Assembly (NCBI RefSeq): GCF_020103725.1
Contig: NZ_JAHXBG010000042.1
Coordinates: 1 to 64,000 of the forward strand
Reading direction: 5' to 3'
DNA from: Hyalangium gracile
GTDB lineage: Bacteria; Myxococcota; Myxococcia; Myxococcales; Myxococcaceae
DNA length: 64,000 bases
Shown: piece after piece, positions 1 to 10,183 of the stretch
How the letters are laid out: each line of letters begins with the position of its first letter
How positions within the stretch are numbered: position 1 is the first letter of the stretch
The notes under the pieces: generated by a model
What the model saw: only the letters and a program-made list of their open reading frames with translations
What the model was told of the DNA's origin: nothing
Database searches by the model: none
Position numbers and translations under genes: made by a program

Positions 1-90
1 CGCGCCCACAAGTACATGCGCTCCTCCCAGTCCCTGCTGGACTTCTCACTCACCCAGCTCTACCGCGTCGCGGAGAGATACCGGGGCTGA
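1..90 (+). CDS. C-terminal fragment of an unidentified protein
   Basis: An open frame runs in from the window edge and ends at a TGA at 88-90, giving a 29-residue tail ending in TQLYRVAERYRG. Codon use is G/C-rich at third positions, as in its neighbours, so this is probably the end of a real gene whose start lies outside the window. Nothing in the tail allows a family assignment. The next gene on the same strand starts about 110 bases later. Confidence 0.5.
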   Translation, partial: RAHKYMRSSQSLLDFSLTQLYRVAERYRG

Positions 91-200
91 CGCCGCTCAG
101 GCTCGGCAGCCCTGGAGGCTGGCGGCTGTCCACAGCTGGAAAGGCGTCACGCGGCACACGCACCACGGCAGTCATCTGGGCTACCTTGCCTCTCCGCCCC

Positions 201-1220
201 ATGCCCCTGCCCTCTCGCCTCCTGCGTCTCGGCGCCGTGCTGCTGCTCCTCGGTGCCACCGGCTGTGACGACGACTCCACTCCCCCCACGGCCCCGGACG
301 CGGGACCTCCGACCGGCGGAGGCTATCCCCCCATCGTGGACCGCACCTCGTGCTCCGGCCTCACCGTGGGGCCCGGCAACTACACGTGGACCGTGGACCA
401 CCAGAGCCGGACCCGGACCTACAACGTCCACGTCCCGCCAGGCTATGACGCCACGAAGCCCACCCCCACCGTGGTGGCCTTCCATGGCTTCTCCTCCACC
501 GCCCAGGAGCAGGAGGGCCTCAGCAAGATGTCCCAGGTGGCCGACGAGGAGGGCTTCATCGTCGTCTACCCCCAGGGCCTCAACTACCCGGAGGCCCTGC
601 GCCGCACGGACCCGGAGAACGCCGACACCCAGAGCTGGAACGCCGGAGGATGCTGCGGCCCGGCGCAGATCTACGACGTGAACGACGTGGACTTCGTGGA
701 GGCCGTCTTCAAGGACCTGGACACGCGCGTGTGCGTGGACACCCGCCGCACCTACGCCACCGGCATGTCCAATGGTGCCTTCTTCTCCTACCGGCTGGCC
801 TGCGAGCGCGCCGAGCGCTTCGCCGCCATCGCTCCCGTGGCCGGCATGGAGAACGTCATCAACTGCACGCCGCGCCGCCCGGTGCCCGTGATGCACTTCC
901 ACGGCACGGCCGACACCACCATCACCTATGACGGAGGCACCATCCCCTTCGGCCGTCCCTACCCCTCCGCACCCGCCACCGTGGCGAAGTGGGCCGAGCG
1001 CAACGGCTGCACCGGCACGCTCCAGGAGACGTTCCGCCAGGGCGACAGCACCTGCGTCACCCACACCGGCTGCGCCGCCCCCGCCACGCTCTGCACCGTC
1101 CAGGGCGGTGGCCACACCTGGCCCGGCGGCCTCATTCCGCCCAGCTACGGCCACACGACCCAGGACCTGGACGCCACTCGCGAGATGTGGCGCTTCTTCG
1201 AGAACCACCCCCGTCCCTGA
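201..1220 (+). CDS. lipoprotein esterase of the PHB depolymerase/LpqC family
   Basis: Predicted surface or periplasmic serine hydrolase of the poly(3-hydroxybutyrate) depolymerase / feruloyl esterase-like family. A lipoprotein signal peptide ends in GATGC with the cysteine at residue 22, followed by a Thr/Pro/Asp-rich linker. The alpha/beta-hydrolase part shows VVAFHGFSS (oxyanion region), SWNAGGCCG, the nucleophile motif GMSNG, and late MHFHGTAD and GGGHTWPGG segments carrying likely acid and histidine. Many cysteines suggest an exported, disulfide-bonded enzyme. I chose the ATG at 201 over an in-frame TTG at 186 because it gives a normal 21-residue signal. The following deacetylase gene starts 9 bases after the stop, so the two are probably co-transcribed. 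Substrate cannot be read from sequence. Confidence 0.85.
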   Translation: MPLPSRLLRLGAVLLLLGATGCDDDSTPPTAPDAGPPTGGGYPPIVDRTSCSGLTVGPGNYTWTVDHQSRTRTYNVHVPPGYDATKPTPTVVAFHGFSSTAQEQEGLSKMSQVADEEGFIVVYPQGLNYPEALRRTDPENADTQSWNAGGCCGPAQIYDVNDVDFVEAVFKDLDTRVCVDTRRTYATGMSNGAFFSYRLACERAERFAAIAPVAGMENVINCTPRRPVPVMHFHGTADTTITYDGGTIPFGRPYPSAPATVAKWAERNGCTGTLQETFRQGDSTCVTHTGCAAPATLCTVQGGGHTWPGGLIPPSYGHTTQDLDATREMWRFFENHPRP

Positions 1221-1229
1221 GAGAGCCCC

Positions 1230-1976
1230 GTGAGCCCCCGCGCCCTCATCATCAACGCCGACGATCTCGGGTACGACCCGGCCGTCACCCGCGGCATCCT
1301 CCGCGCGATGCGCGAGGGCGTCGTCTCCTCGGCCACCTTCATGGTGAACACGCCCTACTCCGAGCAGGCGGCTCGCGAGGCGCAGGGACTGTCCATCGGC
1401 CTGCACCTCAACCTCGCCCGGGGCACCCCCGCGTGGCAGGGCTTCCCGAGGGACTTCCTGGAGAACGGCGCCTTCTCCGAGGCCCGCGCGCCCACCCTGC
1501 CCGCCGAGGCGGTGGAGGCCGAGGCCCGCGCCCAGCTCGAGCGGCTCGCCACGCTGCTCGGCCGCCCCGCCACCCACGTGGACGTGCACAAGCACCTGCA
1601 CCGCCACCCGAGCGTGCTCACCGGCCTGGCGCGCGCCGCCCGTGCCGCCGGCCTGCCCGTGCGCTCCATCGACGAGGCCATGCGGCGCGAGCTCCAGGCC
1701 CACGGCGTGGCCACCAACGCGCACTTCGTGGGAGACGCCGGAGCCGAGGCCTACTGGACGCTGGAGCGCTTCGAGGCCGAGGTGACCGCGCTGCCCGCCT
1801 CCGGCGTCATCGAACTCATGTGCCACCCCGGCTACACCCCCGAGGCGGTGAAGAGCGGCTACGCGGCGCAGCGAGAGGTGGAGCTGGCCACCTTCCTCCA
1901 CCCGAAGGCCCGAGAGACGCTGGCACGCGCGGGGCTCAGCCCCACCGGCTTCGGCGTCCTCACATCCGGACGTTGA
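1230..1976 (+). CDS. YdjC/ChbG-family carbohydrate deacetylase
   Basis: A 248-residue protein of the YdjC (ChbG/HpnK-like) family, metal-dependent deacetylases acting on N-acetylated sugars such as chitooligosaccharides. Diagnostic segments are the N-terminal INADDLGY (metal-binding aspartates), GLHLNL, HVDVHKHLHRHP (metal histidines) and ELMCHPGY near the end. Translation starts at a GTG preceded by GAGAGAG, 9 bases after the esterase stop, which suggests coupling. The last 17 bases overlap the end of the convergent histidine kinase gene. Family is clear; the specific sugar substrate is not. Confidence 0.88.
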   Translation: MSPRALIINADDLGYDPAVTRGILRAMREGVVSSATFMVNTPYSEQAAREAQGLSIGLHLNLARGTPAWQGFPRDFLENGAFSEARAPTLPAEAVEAEARAQLERLATLLGRPATHVDVHKHLHRHPSVLTGLARAARAAGLPVRSIDEAMRRELQAHGVATNAHFVGDAGAEAYWTLERFEAEVTALPASGVIELMCHPGYTPEAVKSGYAAQREVELATFLHPKARETLARAGLSPTGFGVLTSGR

Positions 1977-3855
1977 GCTCTTCCGCCACGGGCCAGCCGG
2001 GCTCAGGCGTCAGCGCCAGCGTGTTGCGCACGCGGGCAATCAGCTCGTCCGCGCGGTAGGGCCGCGAGCACAGCACCGTGCCCTCCCAGGCCCACGCCGG
2101 CCTGCGCGAGCCCGCCAGGAGAATTGGCACCGGCCGCGCGCGCGGCAGCGTGGCGAACGTCTCCAGGAAGATGCCCACCTCCTGCTGCGAGGCGCTCGCG
2201 GAGAGCAGAATCAGATCCACCGGAGAGGCCGCCGCGTTGCGCAGCGCATCGTCGCCGTTGCGCACGGTGAGCACCTCGAAGCCCTCGCCGCGCAGCACGC
2301 GCTCGGCCTCGGCCTCCTGGCTGCGGTCCTCGTCCAGCAGCAGCACGCGCGGCGGCAGCAGCCGCACCTCGCGCGAGGCCATGCGCGGCATCGTCACCGT
2401 GAAGGTGGAGCCCAGCCCCTCGGCGCTCGACAGCGAGAGGTTGCCCCCATGCAGCTTGCAGATGGAGTGGCTGATGAAGAGCCCCAGCCCCAGCCCGCCG
2501 AAGTTGCGGTGGGACACGTTGCGCGCCCGGTAGAAGCGCTGGAACACCTGCGCCTGGTCCGCGCCGGGAATGCCGATGCCCTTGTCCTTCACGTGGATGC
2601 GGACCTCGTCATCCCCCTCCTGCACCTCGACGAGGATGAGCTCGCCGGCGGGGCTGTACTTGTGCGCGTTCTCCAGCAGGTTCACCAGCACCTGCTCCAG
2701 CCTGTCGCGGTCTCCCTGCACCCACACGCGCTGGCGCGGCACCTCCACGGTGAAGGGCCGGTCGAACGCGTGGCGGAACTGGTCCACCACCTCCGCCACC
2801 AACTGGCCCACCTCGAGCGGCGCCTTGCTCAGCTCCAGCTTGCCCAGCTCCAGCCGCGAGGCATCCAGCAGGTCATCCACCAGCCCCGCGAGCCGATCCA
2901 CCTGCCGCTTGGACTTGAGCACGCTGGAGAGCTCCACCGGCTGCCCGGTGGTGATGCGCCGCTCCATCGTGAAGAGGCTGAGCTTGAGCGGGGTGAGCGG
3001 CGTCTTCAGCTCGTGCGAGGCGATGGACATGAACTCCTCGCGCACTCGCAGCGCCGCCTGCGCCTCGCGCAGCAGCCGCGCGTTCTCCACCGCCACCGCC
3101 AGCTGCCCGGCCGCCGCCGTCCACAGGTCCAGCTCGCGCACCGAGAAGGAAGCGCCCTGCTCCTTATAAAGGAGCAGCAGCCCCACCGTGCGCCGCGGCG
3201 CGCACAGCGGCACGGCGGCGAAGATGGAGCCCATCGCATCCCCGTAGCCGCGCTGCACTCCAATCTGCGCCCGCCGCGTGGAGAGCGCCTGCAGGAAGGG
3301 GTCCGCCGAGGGATCGAACGCATCCTCGGGGGACTCACAGTCGGCCAGGTCGGACAGCGCGGCGCGGCGCAGTCCCCCCTGGCCTCCCTCCTCGCAGAGG
3401 AACACCTCCGCGCGACGCACCCGGGCGCAGCGCACCAGGGCCGTCACCGCGGCGGCGCAGACGTTGTCCACCTCCAGCGTCTCGCCCACCGCGCGGGCAA
3501 TCTCCTGCACCACCTGCGAGAAGGCCCCCTCGTCGTCCAGCCCCGAGGGCTCGAAGAGCAGCCACGCCCCGGGGGGCTCGCCCTCCTTCGCCAGCCGCAC
3601 CTGCACGCGCACCTGACGCATCGCGCTGGTGATGACGTGCCCCTCGTGCTCGCGCCCCTCGCGGATGGCGCGGGACAGCGCATCCCGGCTCCGGCCGTAC
3701 TCCAGGATGTCCAGCAGCCCGCGACCCAACGTAGGCGCTACTCCTACCTTCCGAGCGAAGTCCGGCTCCAGCCACTGGACCTTGAGGTCCGGGCCAACGC
3801 GGAGCGTGGCCTGTGGGAGGTGCGCGAGCACATTCTGGAAATCAGGAGGCAGCAT
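1960..3855 (-). CDS. hybrid histidine kinase (PAS-GAF-HisKA-HATPase) with a pseudo-receiver
   Basis: Cytoplasmic sensor kinase of about 631 residues with no membrane segment. In order: PAS-like region (about 10-100), GAF domain (about 120-265), HisKA with phospho-accepting His in SIASHELKTPL (about 280), HATPase with N-box NLLENAHKYSP, G1 DKGIGIPG and G2 GGLGLGLF, then a receiver-like domain (about 500-625). The receiver retains acidic residues (LLLDEDRS) but the expected phospho-Asp position reads DLILLSASAS, with Ser where Asp is normal, so it probably cannot be phosphorylated. I chose the ATG at 3855 because GGAGGTG stands 6 bases upstream; an in-frame TTG 42 bases earlier lacks such a site. 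It is divergent from queF and has no adjacent regulator gene. Confidence 0.88.
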   Translation of the reverse strand: MLPPDFQNVLAHLPQATLRVGPDLKVQWLEPDFARKVGVAPTLGRGLLDILEYGRSRDALSRAIREGREHEGHVITSAMRQVRVQVRLAKEGEPPGAWLLFEPSGLDDEGAFSQVVQEIARAVGETLEVDNVCAAAVTALVRCARVRRAEVFLCEEGGQGGLRRAALSDLADCESPEDAFDPSADPFLQALSTRRAQIGVQRGYGDAMGSIFAAVPLCAPRRTVGLLLLYKEQGASFSVRELDLWTAAAGQLAVAVENARLLREAQAALRVREEFMSIASHELKTPLTPLKLSLFTMERRITTGQPVELSSVLKSKRQVDRLAGLVDDLLDASRLELGKLELSKAPLEVGQLVAEVVDQFRHAFDRPFTVEVPRQRVWVQGDRDRLEQVLVNLLENAHKYSPAGELILVEVQEGDDEVRIHVKDKGIGIPGADQAQVFQRFYRARNVSHRNFGGLGLGLFISHSICKLHGGNLSLSSAEGLGSTFTVTMPRMASREVRLLPPRVLLLDEDRSQEAEAERVLRGEGFEVLTVRNGDDALRNAAASPVDLILLSASASQQEVGIFLETFATLPRARPVPILLAGSRRPAWAWEGTVLCSRPYRADELIARVRNTLALTPEPGWPVAEELNVRM

Positions 3856-4061
3856 GGGGACACCTCCGAGATAAGGGTGCCCTGCCCTGACCGACAACCC
3901 ACCTCACGGTTTTTCCCGTGAGTTCCGCCCCTGGCCGTTGGGGGCCCGACAGTGTCCGGGGCTGATCTCTTCAAGGCTCAACACCCCACGCCTGGCAGGC
4001 AGGAAGGCGTCCTTCAAGGAACCCATGCAACCGGCCGTCTGTGTGTTAGACGACAGCCGAC

Positions 4062-4424
4062 ATGCCCTCTCAGCCCACCAAGGAACTGCAGACCTTTCCC
4101 AACCCGGCTCCCGAGCGCGACTACGAGATCGCCTTCGACGTGCCCGAGTTCACCTGCCTCTGCCCGCTCACCGGTCAGCCGGACTTCGCGCGCTTCAAGA
4201 TCCGCTACGTGCCGGATCAGCTGTGCGTGGAGCTCAAGAGCCTGAAGCTCTACATGTGGGCGTACCGCAACGAGGGCGCCTTCCACGAGAAGGTCACCAA
4301 CACCATCGCGGACGACATCATCAAGGCCATCCAGCCGCGCAAGCTCACGGTGGAGGGAGACTTCTTCGTGCGCGGCGGCATCGGCACCATCGTCACCGTG
4401 ACGCACGACAAGAAGAAGGGCTAG
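4062..4424 (+). CDS. queF: NADPH-dependent 7-cyano-7-deazaguanine reductase
   Basis: Short (120-residue, unimodular) QueF of the T-fold superfamily. It reduces preQ0 to preQ1, a cytoplasmic step of queuosine tRNA modification. The catalytic cysteine lies in [14 protein letters not shown] and the family signature [10 protein letters not shown] follows about 30 residues later, with the usual FHEKVTN stretch. Length matches the bacterial type I enzyme. It stands alone, facing away from the histidine kinase; no other preQ0 pathway gene is adjacent. A QueA-like gene lies 37 kb away on the other strand. I saw no convincing preQ1 riboswitch in the leader. Confidence 0.93.
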   Translation: MPSQPTKELQTFPNPAPERDYEIAFDVPEFTCLCPLTGQPDFARFKIRYVPDQLCVELKSLKLYMWAYRNEGAFHEKVTNTIADDIIKAIQPRKLTVEGDFFVRGGIGTIVTVTHDKKKG

Positions 4425-4526
4425 CGCCCACCTTGGGGGGGGCGCCTGCCCGTCATCGGCTGAGCGCCACCCGGCGGCTTGCGGGTTCGCAGGGTTCCGC
4501 CGCTGCATCCTCGCGTCTGGCGAACG

Positions 4527-5423
4527 CTAGAGCCTGTCTCGCAGCTGGGACACCGCCTCGAGCTGTCCGTCTCGCTCGCGCAGCAGCATCACCAGGTGTC
4601 CCTGATGGAAGCCGCGCACGGGCGCGTCGGGATCCGGGAAGCCCGCGGGCAGCTTCCAGTCCGGCGCCAGCAGCCGTCCTCGCGGGATGGGGCGCTCGCG
4701 GCGCAGCTCGCCCACCTCCGCGTCCGAGAGCTCGCGGGTGGAGCACCACGGCAGCAGCGCTCGCCCGTGCAGTTCCACGCGCTGCCCCAGGCCGGGATCC
4801 TCCCACGGGCCGATGGCCGCGCGGTGCAGCCGGGACAGGTGCGCGCCACAGCCGAGCACCCGCCCCACATCCCTTGCGAGCGAGCGCACGTAGAAGCCGC
4901 CTCGGCAGGTGAGCTCCAGGCGGCTCAAGCGAGGCAGCTCATGCGAGAGCCAGCGCGCCTCGTGCAGGTAGACGCGCGAGGGAGGCAGCACCACCTCCTC
5001 GCCCCGGTGGGCCTTGCGGTACGCGGGCTCTCCGCCCACCTTCTTCGCGCTGGTGGCCGGAGGCACCTGGTCGTGCCAGCCCAGGAAGCCCGAGAGCGCC
5101 GCGTCCAGCGCCGCCGGGGTGAGGCGCGAGGCATCGCCCTGGTGGACGACGCGGCCCAGCAGATCGCCGTTGTCCGTCTCCGTGCCCCAGATGACCTCGG
5201 CCACGTAGCGCTTGGGGACGGGGTGGATGAGGTCCATCAGCCGCGTGGCCTGCCCCACCAGCAGCAGCAGGAGCCCCTCGGCGAACGGATCCAGCGTGCC
5301 GCCATGGCAGACGGGAACGCGCTTGCCGGGGCGCGCCTGGAGCTCCTCCATGGCGGCGCGCACCAGCGAGAAGCTCGTTTCACCCACCGGCTTGTGCGCC
5401 AGATAGATGCCGGGCTTCAGCAC
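4527..5423 (-). CDS. truB: tRNA pseudouridine(55) synthase
   Basis: 298-residue TruB family enzyme that isomerises U55 in the T-loop of tRNAs. The catalytic motif HGGTLDPFAEG (Asp of LDP), the downstream KRYVAEVIWGTETDNGD segment and FYVRSLARDVG match TruB. The start is a GTG at 5423 with GGAG about 10 bases upstream; it lies 13 bases after the stop of the Ser/Thr kinase on the same strand, so the two are probably one transcript. In many bacteria truB sits with rbfA or infB; here it does not. Confidence 0.9.
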   Translation of the reverse strand: MLKPGIYLAHKPVGETSFSLVRAAMEELQARPGKRVPVCHGGTLDPFAEGLLLLLVGQATRLMDLIHPVPKRYVAEVIWGTETDNGDLLGRVVHQGDASRLTPAALDAALSGFLGWHDQVPPATSAKKVGGEPAYRKAHRGEEVVLPPSRVYLHEARWLSHELPRLSRLELTCRGGFYVRSLARDVGRVLGCGAHLSRLHRAAIGPWEDPGLGQRVELHGRALLPWCSTRELSDAEVGELRRERPIPRGRLLAPDWKLPAGFPDPDAPVRGFHQGHLVMLLRERDGQLEAVSQLRDRL

Positions 5424-5436
5424 CGAGGCCGGCTCC

Positions 5437-6600
<1,164 letters not shown>

Positions 6601-6709
6601 GACGCGCAGGGTAGCGAGTTGTGCGCGGACCGTCGACAGCCCTGGTTGCCCACCTGCTGGAGAAGCATGCAGGCCAGCGCAAACGGCCGACTCTGGGTAG
6701 GCTGGGCGC

Positions 6710-6901
6710 ATGAAACTCCGACTCCTCCTGCCCGTCCTGGCGGCCTTCACGCTGGGAGGCTGCATCATCGTTCGAGACACCACCGTCGTGAAGCCGGCTA
6801 AGAGCAAGACGCGCAAGGACTGCCATCCCAGCGAGTACTGGGATGGCTCGCAGTGCCGGCACAAGGGCAAGGGCCACGGGGCGCGCAAGCACGACCACTG
6901 A
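6710..6901 (+). CDS. small hypothetical lipoprotein
   Basis: 63-residue protein with a clear lipoprotein signal: positively charged start, hydrophobic core and lipobox LGGC with cysteine at residue 18. The mature part is about 45 residues, very basic and hydrophilic, with two further cysteines (DCHPSEYW and SQCRHK) and a His/Lys-rich end. I recognise no family. It is followed 48 bases later by the phospholipase D-like gene on the same strand. The possible 5' end of the divergent kinase gene would overlap it; the good lipobox favours this reading. Confidence 0.65.
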   Translation: MKLRLLLPVLAAFTLGGCIIVRDTTVVKPAKSKTRKDCHPSEYWDGSQCRHKGKGHGARKHDH

Positions 6902-6949
6902 CGGGCTCCTCGTTTCTACCCCAACAGGAAAGTTCCAGGTTCACCCGCC

Positions 6950-8074
6950 GTGAGTACCGAAAGTGCCCTGAAGTCCGCGCAGGCGGCGCTCTCGTTGAAG
7001 GAGAGGGCAGGCGCGCCGGTGACGCTGCTGGACGGCGGGGCCGAGGCCTATCCGCGGATGCTGGCGGCCATCGCGTCGGCCACGCGGCGGGTGCACCTGG
7101 AGGTCTACACCTTCGAGCGGGAGGGAGTGGGCTCGAGCTTCCTGGCGGCGCTGACGGCGGCGGCGCAGCGAGGGGTGGAGGTGAAGGTCATCATCGATGG
7201 CTGGGGGAGCATGGGCGAGAGCGGAGCCATCCAGCGGACGCTGCGGGCGGCGGGGGCGAAGGTGCGGGTGTACAACCCGCTGACGTCGATCTTCACGGGG
7301 CGGGCCTGGCGCAACCACCGGAAGATTCTGCTGGTGGATGAGCGGGTGGCGTTCATCGGCGGCATCAACATCGGAGACGACTACCGGGGCGGGGATGGGG
7401 AGCCGGGCTGGGCGGACCTGGTGCTGGAGCTGGAAGGAGACATCTGCGCGCAGCTGGGCGCGAAGCTGCATGCGGGGCGGGTGGAGCTGGCCTCGGGGCC
7501 GGTGAGGGTGCTGCTGTCGGGGTTTGGAGGGGGGCGGCGGCTGCGGCAGCGCTACCTGGAGGCGATCGCGAAGGCGAAGACGCAGGTGTTCCTGGCGCAT
7601 GCGTACTTCCTGCCGGACCGGGGCTTCATGAGGGCGTTGAACCGGGCGGCGAAGCGGGGCGTGTCGGTGCACCTGCTGCTGGCGGGGCGCAGCGACGTGG
7701 TGTTCGCGCGAGCGGCGACGATGCGGCTGTACCGGTACTTCCTGCGAGGCGGGGTGCATATCCACGAGTGGACGGCGTCCACGCTGCACGCGAAGGCGGC
7801 GGTGGTGGATGGCAGGCGGCTGCTGGTGGGCAGCTTCAACCTGGATCCGCTGTCGCTGGTGAACCTGGAGACGCTGGTGGACGTGGAGGACGACGGGGTG
7901 GCGGCGCAGGCGATGGCGTGGCTGGACAAGCACGTGCGCGGCGCGAGGCCCATCACGTTGGGAGACTGCCAGCGCACGGGGCTGCAGGCGTGGCTGCTGG
8001 ACATCCTGGGGCTGGCCGGAGCGCGGATGGCCGAGGCCTTCGCCAGCTTCATCGGCCGGAAGCGGCTGCGGTAG
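6950..8074 (+). CDS. phospholipase D-like / cardiolipin synthase-type protein
   Basis: 374-residue PLD-superfamily enzyme with two HKD motifs: NHRKILLVDERVAFIGG and LHAKAAVVDGRRLLVGSFN, both with complete H-x-K-x4-D. The arrangement, including EVYTFE near the N-terminus and GGINIGDDY after the first HKD, resembles ClsB/YbhO-type cardiolipin synthases lacking N-terminal membrane spans. Likely role is phosphatidyl transfer at the inner membrane; hydrolysis of other phosphodiesters cannot be excluded. Translation starts at GTG. The gene converges on the predicted immunity gene, ending one base before it. Confidence 0.85.
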   Translation: MSTESALKSAQAALSLKERAGAPVTLLDGGAEAYPRMLAAIASATRRVHLEVYTFEREGVGSSFLAALTAAAQRGVEVKVIIDGWGSMGESGAIQRTLRAAGAKVRVYNPLTSIFTGRAWRNHRKILLVDERVAFIGGINIGDDYRGGDGEPGWADLVLELEGDICAQLGAKLHAGRVELASGPVRVLLSGFGGGRRLRQRYLEAIAKAKTQVFLAHAYFLPDRGFMRALNRAAKRGVSVHLLLAGRSDVVFARAATMRLYRYFLRGGVHIHEWTASTLHAKAAVVDGRRLLVGSFNLDPLSLVNLETLVDVEDDGVAAQAMAWLDKHVRGARPITLGDCQRTGLQAWLLDILGLAGARMAEAFASFIGRKRLR

Positions 8075-8674
8075 TCAGCGGACCACGCCGTCCAGCTTCT
8101 CCACGACGGCCCGGATGGCTTCGGGCGTGGTGCCACAGAACTTCGCGAGTTCTTCGGCTGCGTAAGTCACTGCAACGGTCGATGGTGGGTCGTCCGCGAA
8201 CCCTCTTCCGATGACCGATCCGTATTTCCCGGGCCAGGGGAGAGCACTCAGCTCACGCGAACGATGCACCGGCTCCAGAATCGTGAAGCAGGGCCAGGAC
8301 GGAAAGCGGAGCGTGCGGACATCGCAGCTCAGGAAGCGGCATCCCGTCAGGTGAGCCTGGGAGAAGTCACAATCCGCGATGCTTCCTTCGGAAGGCATGT
8401 CCGGGGAGCTACCGAAGTCGTTCCCGCTCAAGCGGCCCAGGAATCGGCAGCCTTTCAGGTGGGCAGACTCCCATCGGAAGTTCTTCAGCACGCGTTTGAT
8501 TTCAATAGTGCAGTCGATGAGTCGCGTCCGAGAGATGACCAGCGCTTTTGCAGGGACGCTCACCACGAGCGTGCAGTTCCTCAACGTGAGGTTGTGCCCC
8601 AGGTAGTAGACCTCGGTCTTGCTATCGAGAACGAGTCGCTCGTTCACGATTTCCTGGTCGCGGAACTGAATCAT
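8075..8674 (-). CDS. predicted immunity protein, right-handed beta-helix-like
   Basis: 199-residue soluble protein without signal peptide, encoded 21 bases downstream of the toxin-like lipoprotein gene. Residues 25-135 show a loose pentapeptide-like periodicity of C/F-rich rungs (LRNCTLVV, LIDCTIEI, LKGCRFLG, IADCDFSQ, LTGCRFLS) that suggests a right-handed beta-helix; the C-terminal 60 residues look helical. I do not recognise a named family. Function as the cognate immunity protein is inferred from position, small size and cytoplasmic nature, as for SitI proteins of Myxococcus xanthus. Sequence alone does not prove neutralisation. Confidence 0.55.
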   Translation of the reverse strand: MIQFRDQEIVNERLVLDSKTEVYYLGHNLTLRNCTLVVSVPAKALVISRTRLIDCTIEIKRVLKNFRWESAHLKGCRFLGRLSGNDFGSSPDMPSEGSIADCDFSQAHLTGCRFLSCDVRTLRFPSWPCFTILEPVHRSRELSALPWPGKYGSVIGRGFADDPPSTVAVTYAAEELAKFCGTTPEAIRAVVEKLDGVVR

Positions 8675-8695
8675 GGGACCTGGGTCTCCGCCCTC

Positions 8696-10183
8696 TCAGA
8701 ATGTGATCAACCGGAAGAACGCCTCCGCCATCCTCCGCCCGTGCGCCTGCATGTTCCAGTCGGTGCCTGTCAGCACCTCGTATTCAAGCCCCGTTGCCGG
8801 ATCAATCGCGTCAACGCCGGTCCTGTTCCAACGCAACCCCGGAAACTCTCCTCGTAGCCGGGTTTCCACCCATTGTCCCCGGTACATTCGCTCCAGGAGG
8901 TGTGCCCGAAAATACTGCCGCTGCTCCCTGGTTCGCTCGATGGCTCGAGTTTGCTCCTTGGACAGCCTGCTGCGGCTCCATCCCGCAGCTACGCGCTGGG
9001 CCGCCGCTTGGAGTTGGTCCCCTATCGGGTCCTTCGCTGGAACCTCCTTCAGGGACCTGCCTGCTGGCACGTGCCAGCGCTGCTCGTTGATGAGGACCTG
9101 CCTGTTACCTCCCTGGTGGCGGATGATGATCGCGGCGCCCACGCGCGACTCCGCCGCTTCCTCCGCTGCGGCGGCTGCCCTGCCCCCGGGGCGGCGCACC
9201 ATGAGGGTGAAGGTGCTCTCATCGGCTGCGGCCACCGCCTCCACCTCGCCCGCCTCGGCCAGGCTCACTCCCTGTGCCTCGGCTCGAGCCGCCGCCCGCG
9301 CGAAGCCCGGCAGCTTCGGCAGCTTCGCCGCAAACCGTGCCGCGCCCCCCGTCAGCACCGCCGTCACCAGCATCACCACCACTCGCGCGGTGTTCTCCCC
9401 CATCACCTGGCTGAACTTCTGGCCGGCCTCCTCTACCTGCTCATAGGACATAGCCCGATCCACGTCGTGCACCAGGGCCGCCCACCCATCCATCAGGCTC
9501 CACAGCGTGTGCACCGGCAGCCACGCCAGCAGTGCCACCGTCAGGCTCGCCGCCACCGCCTTGGACACGGGCTCGGGCAGTAGCCACAGCGTCAGGTACA
9601 GGCAGCACGTCCACACCAGCAGCCCCACCAGGGCCTGGGGCGACACCATCTCTTTCACCGCCAACCGCGTCTGCTTCAGCACTCCCTTCAACGCCAGAGC
9701 CAGCCCCAAGGTGCGCAAGTCTTCCCGGGTGAGCACGGGACCATCCGTCAGCAGCCCCAGGCAATCTCCCCCGCCGTACTCCTGCTGGCACATGCCCAGG
9801 TATCTGCGCTTCGCCTCCGCTGCTGAAGCGGCCTCCAGCGGGCTGTCGTCCTCCAGCGGCCTCAAGCGCACCACACGCCCTCGCTCCACCTCCGCCAGCA
9901 GGTCGGCTCGCAGCCCTCCCTCCATCAACCAGCGCGCCGTCTCCATGGGGTGCCCGGCTGGTGGGAGTTCCCGCGCCAACTCTCTCAGGGCTCGCTGGAG
10001 ATCCGCTGGCGCCACCTCCACCGACTCAGCCTGACCGGCCCCAGAAGTCAGCACTCGCAGCTCATACCGAGTTGCTGCCAGCTCGGCCTCTTCCGGGTCC
10101 ACAGCCGCGGACGGAGCGCGCGGCACACTGGCGCACGCCGTGAGCCACGCCAGCAGCAAGGCCCCCACCTGGCGCCGTTCCAT
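8696..10183 (-). CDS. Sit-like polymorphic toxin lipoprotein (SitA family, probably SitA5-like)
   Basis: 495-residue lipoprotein: lipobox LTAC with cysteine at residue 17, ATG preceded by GGGAGGAG. Residues 30-180 are a soluble helical region, about 185-240 are strongly hydrophobic (two membrane-like helices), about 265-290 are another hydrophobic stretch. The C-terminal third is Arg-rich and ends in GVDAIDPATGLEYEVLTG followed by GRRMAEAFF. The D...EYE pattern resembles restriction-endonuclease-fold toxin tips, although the usual lysine is absent. SitA proteins of M. xanthus are lipoprotein toxins spread between kin by TraA/TraB outer-membrane exchange and are encoded with an adjacent immunity gene; this gene has the same architecture and partner. 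Family naming is from memory of SitA5-type C-termini. Confidence 0.65.
   Translation of the reverse strand: MERRQVGALLLAWLTACASVPRAPSAAVDPEEAELAATRYELRVLTSGAGQAESVEVAPADLQRALRELARELPPAGHPMETARWLMEGGLRADLLAEVERGRVVRLRPLEDDSPLEAASAAEAKRRYLGMCQQEYGGGDCLGLLTDGPVLTREDLRTLGLALALKGVLKQTRLAVKEMVSPQALVGLLVWTCCLYLTLWLLPEPVSKAVAASLTVALLAWLPVHTLWSLMDGWAALVHDVDRAMSYEQVEEAGQKFSQVMGENTARVVVMLVTAVLTGGAARFAAKLPKLPGFARAAARAEAQGVSLAEAGEVEAVAAADESTFTLMVRRPGGRAAAAAEEAAESRVGAAIIIRHQGGNRQVLINEQRWHVPAGRSLKEVPAKDPIGDQLQAAAQRVAAGWSRSRLSKEQTRAIERTREQRQYFRAHLLERMYRGQWVETRLRGEFPGLRWNRTGVDAIDPATGLEYEVLTGTDWNMQAHGRRMAEAFFRLITF

Noticed and set aside
3930-4061. preQ1 riboswitch before queF
   Set aside because: I could not find the characteristic small C-rich loop and A-rich tail fitting together near the start; the leader is G+C-rich without a clear aptamer.
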